This document shows, one piece after another, positions 1-4,306 of a DNA stretch of 7,565 nt. The stretch comes from Chloroflexota bacterium (GTDB lineage Bacteria > Chloroflexota > Dormibacteria > CF-121). The stretch is from assembly GCA_005881235.1 (NCBI GenBank), contig VBEQ01000009.1, positions 1-7,565 of the forward strand. The letters run 5' to 3'. How positions within the stretch are numbered: the first letter of the stretch is position 1; each line of letters begins with the position of its first letter. The notes below the pieces were generated by a model. It made no database searches and had not been told where the DNA came from. It saw nothing but the letters and a program-made list of their open reading frames with translations. The position numbers were made by a program, and so were the translations under genes.

Positions 1-743
1 CGCGAGATGCTTTTCGGATCACCCGGCGGCAGCACGGGGCTGGGATCGATGCCCCGCGCATGAGATCCGAGGAGGCGGCCGTACTGGCCGAACAGCTCAC
101 CCAGCAGCGGGTCTGGAAGCGCGGCGAGGTCACCGATGGTGCGAACCCCGACTCGTTCCAGCCGGACCGCCGTGGCCGGGCCGCAGCCCGGGAGCTTCCC
201 CAATGGCAGGGGGGCGAGGAACGACGCCTCCGTGCCGGGCGGGACCACCACCAGGCCCCTCGGCTTGCGAAGCTCGGAGGCGACCTTGGCGACCAGCTTG
301 CAGCTGGCAACTCCGATGCTGAGATCGAGACCGCAGCGCGTCTTGACCTCGTCTCGCAGTCGGACCGCGACGGTGTCCGCGGGGCCCATCAGCGCGTCCT
401 CCCCGGTGAGATCCAGGTAGGCCTCATCCAGCGCGATCGGCTCGATAAGCGGCGAGTAGCGATCGAGGATGGCAAAGACCGACTTCGACGCCTCACGGTA
501 GGCGGGGAAGTCGCAGGGGATAAAGACCGCGTTTGGGCAGAGGCGTCGTGCCCGGCTGAGTGGCATAGCCGAACGGACGCCGAAGGGTCGAGCCTCGTAG
601 GAGGCGGCCGCCACCACCCCTCGCTCGCCGTCGACGCCAGCGCCACCCACGATCACCGGCTTGCCTCGCAGTTCAGGGCGGCGCAGCTGCTCGACAGAGG
701 CGTAAAACGCATCGAGATCGACATGCATCACGACCCGTTGCAC
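1..743 (-). CDS. dinB: DNA polymerase IV (Y-family), 3' end missing
   Basis: Y-family translesion DNA polymerase that copies past lesions and lacks a proofreading domain. The visible 247 residues cover the palm, fingers and thumb. Catalytic motif I is HVDLDAFYASVE, with metal ligand D9 and Tyr14 at the steric-gate position. Motif III is ALDEAYLD, with D106 and E107; E. coli has D8, D103 and E104. SIGVASCKLVAKVAS lies at 142-156 and the helix-hairpin-helix LPGCGPATAVRL at 184-195. The little-finger domain and C terminus lie beyond the left edge; the family is usually 350-400 residues. The chosen GTG at 743-741 gives the normal few residues before HVD; an in-frame stop lies at 755-753, and ATG at 728-726 is the only other nearby start. 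No Shine-Dalgarno is seen. A -10-like TAAGAT ends six bases before the GTG. One oddity is Ala104 where the family usually has Ser before [IL]DEA. Identity is secure; SOS control is not shown. Confidence 0.96.
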   Translation of the reverse strand, partial: MQRVVMHVDLDAFYASVEQLRRPELRGKPVIVGGAGVDGERGVVAAASYEARPFGVRSAMPLSRARRLCPNAVFIPCDFPAYREASKSVFAILDRYSPLIEPIALDEAYLDLTGEDALMGPADTVAVRLRDEVKTRCGLDLSIGVASCKLVAKVASELRKPRGLVVVPPGTEASFLAPLPLGKLPGCGPATAVRLERVGVRTIGDLAALPDPLLGELFGQYGRLLGSHARGIDPSPVLPPGDPKSIS

Positions 744-749
744 GGGCCT

Positions 750-755
750 ATCTTA
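750..755 (-). promoter_or_regulatory. Candidate -10 box of dinB (leaderless arrangement)
   Basis: TAAGAT on the minus strand, followed by six bases (aggccc) and the GTG start. A transcript starting the usual six to seven bases after a -10 box would begin at or next to the start codon, which agrees with the lack of a Shine-Dalgarno. No convincing -35 is visible. The motif is short and could occur by chance. Confidence 0.4.
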
Positions 756-758
756 GGT

Positions 759-774
759 GCGCTGTAACAAGCGC
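759..774. promoter_or_regulatory. Inverted repeat upstream of dinB -10, possible operator
   Basis: GCGCT, six bases, AGCGC: perfect 5-bp arms centred about 14 bases upstream of the candidate dinB -10 box, so it would sit in the -35 and spacer region. A repressor bound here would block dinB. It is not a recognisable LexA box of either the E. coli or the Gram-positive type. Short arms in GC-rich DNA make this weak. Confidence 0.25.
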
Positions 775-798
775 GTGACGAGCGCGTATATGGCGTGT
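770..798. repeat. Three direct repeats at 11-bp spacing, divergent intergenic region
   Basis: AGCGCGT occurs at 770-776 and again exactly at 781-787; a 5-of-7 match, GGCGTGT, follows at 792-798. Each step is 11 bases, about one helical turn, so the copies face the same side of the DNA, as in operators bound by several protein units. The array lies between dinB and the exported-protein gene, just upstream of the latter's candidate promoter. The third copy is imperfect. Confidence 0.35.
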
Positions 799-814
799 CG
801 CGACCGGATTGCGT

Positions 815-823
815 TGCTATGAT
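815..823 (+). promoter_or_regulatory. Candidate extended -10 promoter for the LppX-like gene
   Basis: TGCTATGAT: an extended -10 (TGN) joined to TATGAT, which differs from TATAAT at one base. No good -35 sits 17 bases upstream, which extended -10 promoters can tolerate. Transcription would start near 830 and give an untranslated leader of about 110-125 bases before the gene. Confidence 0.4.
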
Positions 824-921
824 CCCGGGGCTGGCTAGGCCCGCCGGCGTCCCTGATCCCCGTCCCCCCTCTTCGGATCCAACGACAACCCCTCCTTCCG
901 GCGGGCCGCGCTTCTCCTAGC

Positions 922-928
922 AAGGAAG
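922..928 (+). promoter_or_regulatory. Shine-Dalgarno sequence pointing at ATG 937
   Basis: AAGGAAG, eight bases before ATG 937-939, is the clearest ribosome binding site in the window. That ATG is not in frame with the LppX-like protein. The in-frame ATG at 954 is 25 bases from this site, too far for normal use. This bears on where the downstream protein really starts. Confidence 0.5.
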
Positions 929-936
929 CTCGCCAC

Positions 937-1002
937 ATGCCGTTGCCTCGTCGATGGGTCGACTCATCAGCCTGGCTGTCGCGGTCGCGTCCATCCTCCT
1001 GA
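937..1002 (+). other. Short leader ORF (21 codons) overlapping the next gene start
   Basis: ATG 937 opens a reading frame of 21 codons ending in TGA at 1000-1002, overlapping the first 16 codons of the LppX-like gene in another frame. Its product begins MPLPRRW and resembles no known peptide. It may be a leader peptide whose translation feeds ribosomes to ATG 954. It may instead be the true N terminus of the next gene, separated by one missing base: a single extra base between 937 and 954 would join MPLPRR to the hydrophobic segment and give an ordinary signal-peptide n-region. Confidence 0.3.
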
Positions 1003-1703
1003 TCTGGAAAGGTGGTGTTCTGAACGGGGTTCTGCCTCAACCGGCCCCGCCGCCACTGGATCCCGGACCCGTCATCAGCAAGAGCGGTGACGCGATGCAG
1101 GCCCTCAAGAGCGTCCACCTGTCGTTGAACGGCATCCTCGTCCTCAACGGCGTGGCGGGCGTCAAGGTCACCGGCTCGGGCGACCTCATCTACCCGCACA
1201 AAGAGAACCTCAGCCTCCAGCTGGAGATCCCGGCGGCCAACGGGCAGACCGCGATCCTTGCCATGAATGAGCGGATCGAGGGCGGCCACGACTATGTCCA
1301 GTACCCCGCTCAAGGCCCTGCCTGGAAGGACGTCACCGGCAACTCCAAAGGCCAGGTCGCGCCGGGGATGGATCCGATCGCGAACCTCGAGTTCGCGCAC
1401 GCCTTCCGCGCCTCAGACGACCTGGGCGACATCACCATGGACCAGATCGCCATGCATCATTTCTCCCTGACCGTCGACCCCGGCAAGTACGTCGGCCAGC
1501 TCAAGGCCGACGCGCAGAGCGGTGTGACGCCCCAGGACGAGGCGGTCCTGACCAATGCCGGCATCCAGGTGGAGGTCTGGATCGCATCCAGCGACTCCCT
1601 GATGCACCAGATGAAGATCGATATGAGCACAACGCAGTTCACCTGGACCCTCACCTATCACTTTTCGAACTTCGTGACCGGCGGCGGGTCCAGCTCGACC
1701 TAG
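954..1703 (+). CDS. LppX/LprAFG-like exported or membrane-anchored protein
   Basis: Predicted 249 residues. A hydrophobic segment at about residues 5-18 (LISLAVAVASILLI) is followed by a Pro-rich linker at 27-39 and then a soluble domain. That domain alternates beta-strand-like segments and has patterns of the LppX/LprAFG or LolA-like fold: a KSVHLSLNG strand near 52, an EIPAANGQT strand pair, HHFSLTVD near 165, and VEVWIASSDSLMHQMKID near 206. Family members in actinobacteria are surface lipoproteins that carry lipids in a hydrophobic cavity. No cysteine is present, so there is no lipobox and this copy would be held by its N-terminal helix or released. ATG 954 is the first possible start after an in-frame stop at 918-920, but its ribosome binding site is poor. 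The gene stands alone, divergent from dinB and convergent with the helix-turn-helix gene seven bases beyond its stop. Fold assignment is moderate and cargo unknown. Confidence 0.7.
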   Translation: MGRLISLAVAVASILLIWKGGVLNGVLPQPAPPPLDPGPVISKSGDAMQALKSVHLSLNGILVLNGVAGVKVTGSGDLIYPHKENLSLQLEIPAANGQTAILAMNERIEGGHDYVQYPAQGPAWKDVTGNSKGQVAPGMDPIANLEFAHAFRASDDLGDITMDQIAMHHFSLTVDPGKYVGQLKADAQSGVTPQDEAVLTNAGIQVEVWIASSDSLMHQMKIDMSTTQFTWTLTYHFSNFVTGGGSSST

Positions 1704-1710
1704 CGACCGG

Positions 1711-2007
1711 CTAGACCGGCACCTTCTCGCGTTCCCTCTCGCGCTCTTTTTCGGGTGGCTTGGGAGGGTGGGTGCCATATTCGCGCAGGTCGTCCTCGGT
1801 CAGGTGTCCTGCGGCAATCAGCAGTTCGACGTAGGTAACGCCGAGGTGCGGCGCCGCCCGCCGGAGCACCCATGGTGGCGGGTTCTCCTTGTTTTTGTTG
1901 ACGGCCTGGTAGAAGTAGATCTGGTTCAGGTCACAACGGACGGCGAGGCGGTGCAGCGAAATGTTCTGCTCCCGACACTTGCGCCTCAGATAATCGCGGA
2001 AGTCCAC
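1711..2007 (-). CDS. Small XRE-type helix-turn-helix protein
   Basis: 98 residues. The N-terminal 70 form an XRE/lambda-repressor-like DNA-binding domain: MDFRDYLRRKCREQ as helix 1, SLHRLAVRCDLNQIYFYQAVN at 17-37 as the helix-turn-helix, then a PPPWVLRRAAPHLGV segment and a last helix near 58-67 (VTYVELLIAAGH). The tail at 80-98 is Pro-rich and then an alternating Glu/Arg run (EKEREREREK), likely a charged helix or disordered. The start is GTG 2007-2005, with AGGTGG four bases upstream and GAGGA eleven bases upstream. The gene lies 39 bases behind the HAD hydrolase on the same strand and could be read from the nfo promoter or its own. With no effector domain it is probably a simple regulator. 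Its target is unknown, and the inverted and direct repeats upstream of dinB are far from it. Confidence 0.75.
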   Translation of the reverse strand: MDFRDYLRRKCREQNISLHRLAVRCDLNQIYFYQAVNKNKENPPPWVLRRAAPHLGVTYVELLIAAGHLTEDDLREYGTHPPKPPEKEREREREKVPV

Positions 2008-2046
2008 CGCCCCACCTATCCTCTTAAAAACCCCAACCGCGAAGAA

Positions 2047-2835
2047 TTACTCGCGCGACGTCACCTCATTATAGGTATCGGCCCCGCGCGACCCGGAGCC
2101 GATACGATCAACGATTGCGGCGAGCTCACCGAGCCGCTGGATGACGAAATCCGCCACACCCGGGTCGTCCTCCTGACGCCACTCCCGGGACAGCACCGCC
2201 CGCATGCCCTGCGCTTGCGGCCCCTGTACGTCCTCCCGCACGCGGTCGCCAACAAAAAGCGTCCGGGAAGGATCGCTCCCCAGCTTGCGGAGGGCGTCGG
2301 CATAGATGGCAGGGTGCGGTTTACGGACGCCGACCTCCGAGGAGAAGCTCACCGCGTCGAAAAAGCCGGCCAGACCAAGCGCGGCCAGTTGTTGCTTCAT
2401 CAGGCGTGGCCGGTAGGCGGCATTGGAGACGATGCCGAGGCGCAACCCGTGGCCGCGCAAGGCTTCCAGGGTCGCGATGACGTCGGGCCCCACATGGACG
2501 CTGTTCAGCCAGCCTTCCTGTTCGAGCTCCATGACTTGCTCGATCACGTCCGGCTCCAGCTCCAGGCCGAGTCCACGAAGTGCGGTGTCGTAGATGGTCG
2601 CGATCTCGACCTCCTCCGGTCGGCCGGCGGCATAGTCGCGCTGGATCTCATCGTCCACCGCGCGGGAGACCTTCTCGATCAAGATCTGGGCGGCCGGGAC
2701 CTCGCGCTTCAGTTTGTCGCCCAGCAGCCGGTTCACCTTCTCGTAGGCATCGACCAGCGTGGCGTGGGGCCGTTCATCGAAATAGATGAGCGTGTGCCCG
2801 TAGTCGAAGAGGACCGCCTCGAGAGGGGCGCTCAC
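2047..2835 (-). CDS. HAD-superfamily hydrolase, coupled to nfo
   Basis: 262 residues with all four HAD motifs. Motif I is FDYGHTL with nucleophile D11. Motif II is GIVSNAA with S137. Motif III is VRKPHPAIY with K172. Motif IV is FVGDRVREDV with D197 and D202. A helical cap domain (type C1) fills about residues 20-110. The family mostly dephosphorylates small metabolites or dehalogenates acids. The residue two after the nucleophile, the usual general acid Asp, is Gly13, as in other FDxGGTL-type members and unlike classic DxDxT phosphatases, so activity and substrate cannot be inferred. The start is GTG 2835-2833, which overlaps the nfo stop as GTGA with no Shine-Dalgarno, so translation probably depends on ribosomes finishing nfo. 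A role in cleaning up products of DNA repair is possible but only suggested by this coupling. Confidence 0.88.
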   Translation of the reverse strand: MSAPLEAVLFDYGHTLIYFDERPHATLVDAYEKVNRLLGDKLKREVPAAQILIEKVSRAVDDEIQRDYAAGRPEEVEIATIYDTALRGLGLELEPDVIEQVMELEQEGWLNSVHVGPDVIATLEALRGHGLRLGIVSNAAYRPRLMKQQLAALGLAGFFDAVSFSSEVGVRKPHPAIYADALRKLGSDPSRTLFVGDRVREDVQGPQAQGMRAVLSREWRQEDDPGVADFVIQRLGELAAIVDRIGSGSRGADTYNEVTSRE

Positions 2836-3683
2836 AGCAGGGAGCGGAGCGCGTCGAGATTTTCCCGGCCCTCGAGCATCTCCTCGCCTGGGGTCTCGAG
2901 CACGAAGGCGCTATGGGCCAGTGGCTCGTAGTTCAGTAATGCCCGGAAGCCGTCGAGCCCGATGTTGCCCTTGCCGATGTTGACGTGCCGGTCGGCCTTG
3001 CCGCCCAGGGTGACGGTGGTGTCGTTGCAGTGGCAGGCGCGGATTCGTTGCGCCGGGATGATCCTGGTCAGCTGATCCAGCGTCGTGCGCATCCCGTCCA
3101 TGCCGGCGTCGTCGTAGCCCGAGGCATAGGCATGGGCGGTATCGAAGGTGACACCCAGGCGCTCCGCATGCTGCGGTAACCGGCCGAGGATCTGGGCCAG
3201 GTCATCGAACTTGGCGCCGACGTAGGCGCCGCCGCCAGCCGACGTCTCCAGCAGGACCATGGCCGAGCCGCCGGCCTTGCTGAGTACGTCGTCGAGAGCA
3301 GCGACCACGCGGTCGATGCCCGCCTGGGCGCCCTCGCCCATGTGGCTTCCGACATGCGTCACGACGTACTGACAGCCGTATGCCTCGGCCCGCTCGAGCT
3401 CGGCGATGAGTGCCGCCCGCGATTTCTTCTGAAAGTTGGGGTTGGGCCCGGCGAGATTGATCAGGTACATCGCGTGGGACATGGCCGGCCGCACGTCCAA
3501 TTCTTCTAATGCCTGTTTGAAGGACGCCGTCGCCTTCGGATCCACCGGTGCCGAGCGCCAGGCGCTCGGGTTGTCGGTGAAGATCTGCACGGTCCCGAGT
3601 TGCAGCGCCTTGATGGTCTCGACGGCTTTGTCGAGACCGCGGCCCGTGCGCATGTGCATGCCGATCCGTCGCTGTTTGGCCAC
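2832..3683 (-). CDS. nfo: Endonuclease IV (AP endonuclease family 2)
   Basis: 283 residues, against 285 in E. coli Nfo. This TIM-barrel three-metal enzyme cuts DNA 5' to abasic sites and removes blocked 3' ends in base excision repair. All nine metal ligands can be placed: H70 (SHAMYLINL), H110 (THVGSHMG), E146 (LLETSAGGG), D181 and H184 (FDTAHAYASGYD), H218 (ACHCNDT), D231 and H233 (KADRHVNIG) and E263 (LETPGEE). Their spacing follows E. coli H69, H109, E145, D179, H182, H216, D229, H231 and E261. One change is LLETSAG where the family usually has LLENTAG. GTG 3683-3681 gives the normal short lead to IGMH; a TTG at 3692 would add three residues but falls in the -10-like box. No Shine-Dalgarno is present. 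First gene of a probable nfo-HAD unit, divergent from the MBL hydrolase. Confidence 0.95.
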   Translation of the reverse strand: MAKQRRIGMHMRTGRGLDKAVETIKALQLGTVQIFTDNPSAWRSAPVDPKATASFKQALEELDVRPAMSHAMYLINLAGPNPNFQKKSRAALIAELERAEAYGCQYVVTHVGSHMGEGAQAGIDRVVAALDDVLSKAGGSAMVLLETSAGGGAYVGAKFDDLAQILGRLPQHAERLGVTFDTAHAYASGYDDAGMDGMRTTLDQLTRIIPAQRIRACHCNDTTVTLGGKADRHVNIGKGNIGLDGFRALLNYEPLAHSAFVLETPGEEMLEGRENLDALRSLL

Positions 3684-3691
3684 TACGGACA

Positions 3692-3697
3692 ATTTTA
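3692..3697 (-). promoter_or_regulatory. Candidate -10 box of nfo
   Basis: TAAAAT on the minus strand, a 5-of-6 match to TATAAT, ending eight bases before the GTG start of nfo. The spacing implies a transcript with almost no leader. No clear -35 is seen. It lies 15 bases from the -10-like box of the divergent gene, so two polymerases could not easily bind at once. Confidence 0.42.
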
Positions 3698-3712
3698 GGT
3701 AGCGCCGCTGCG

Positions 3713-3718
3713 TAGACT
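3713..3718 (+). promoter_or_regulatory. Candidate -10 box of the MBL hydrolase gene
   Basis: TAGACT on the plus strand, followed by six bases (gactcc) and the GTG start at 3725. This is the same spacing as at dinB and again lacks a Shine-Dalgarno, suggesting a leaderless mRNA. It matches only the TANNNT core, and no -35 is evident. Confidence 0.38.
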
Positions 3719-3724
3719 GACTCC

Positions 3725-4306
3725 GTGTACAAGCTCACGAGCTTCTCCGTGGGCCCCTACGACAACAACGTCTACGTGCTCAGCGATCCGAAAAGCAAGG
3801 AGGCGTTGTTGATCGACGCGGCGAACGATGCTTCGCGCATCATCAAGGAGCTCGAGGGCCTGCGCGTCAGCCATATCCTCACGACCCACGGCCACGCCGA
3901 CCACGTCCAGGCGCTGAAGCCGGTGCGCGACCAGACCCACGCGCGCTTCACCTGCCACGAGGCCGATGAATCGATGATGCCGATCAAGGCGGACCATCGC
4001 GTCCAGGATGGGGAGCGCTTTCGCTTCGGCGAGTACGAAGTCGTGGCTCTTCACACGCCCGGTCACACGCCCGGCAGCATCTGCTTGCTCAGCGGTGAAC
4101 ATCTCTTTTCGGGCGACACGCTTTTTCCCGGCGGCCCCGGGAACACCGCCAATCCCTACGCCAGCTTCCCGACCATCATCGAGAGCATCCGCGGCAAGCT
4201 GTTCACGCTCCCTGACGAGACCCAGGTGCTCCCCGGTCACGGCAAGCCCAGCACGATCGGCCGCGAACGGCCTCACCTGGACGAGTGGATCCAGCGCGGC
4301 TGGTAA
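3725..4306 (+). CDS. Glyoxalase II-like MBL-fold metallohydrolase
   Basis: 193 residues covering one whole metallo-beta-lactamase fold. The dinuclear metal site is complete: THGHADH at 54-60 (H55, H57, D59, H60), H114 in HTPGHTPGS, D131 in FSGDTLF, and H172 in LPGHG. The opening strand (VGPYDNNVYVLSD) and the D31 region (LLIDAAND) are typical of the glyoxalase II-like branch, which hydrolyses thioesters such as S-lactoylglutathione. At about 190-210 residues, enzymes of this short branch lack the C-terminal glutathione-binding domain of true glyoxalase II, so substrate is uncertain. A cytosolic location is likely, since no signal peptide is seen. The start GTG is the only good choice. The end overlaps the longest GH31 reading frame by 22 bases, suggesting one mRNA. 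Confidence 0.9.
   Translation: MYKLTSFSVGPYDNNVYVLSDPKSKEALLIDAANDASRIIKELEGLRVSHILTTHGHADHVQALKPVRDQTHARFTCHEADESMMPIKADHRVQDGERFRFGEYEVVALHTPGHTPGSICLLSGEHLFSGDTLFPGGPGNTANPYASFPTIIESIRGKLFTLPDETQVLPGHGKPSTIGRERPHLDEWIQRGW

Noticed and set aside
60..767. 235-residue plus-strand open frame opposite dinB
   Set aside because: It is antisense to an intact DinB reading frame, is Arg/Gly-rich without motifs, and arises from the high GC content.
753..1400. 215-residue minus-strand open frame opposite the LppX-like gene
   Set aside because: Low-complexity Arg/Asp-rich product with no domain; the plus strand shows a signal-like helix and a coherent fold.
1706..1719. ACCGGC-TAG-ACCGGC direct repeat at the convergent gene ends
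   Set aside because: Two copies of a six-base GC-rich word; too short to mean anything, and not a hairpin.
1728..1751. Possible terminator: CGCG pair followed by CTTTTT after the LppX-like gene
   Set aside because: Only a 4-bp self-complementary stem, inside the coding sequence of the HTH gene; the T run is explained by its Glu/Lys codons.
1768..2931. 387-residue plus-strand open frame across the HTH and HAD genes
   Set aside because: It spans two well-supported minus-strand genes and their gap and has no motif of its own.
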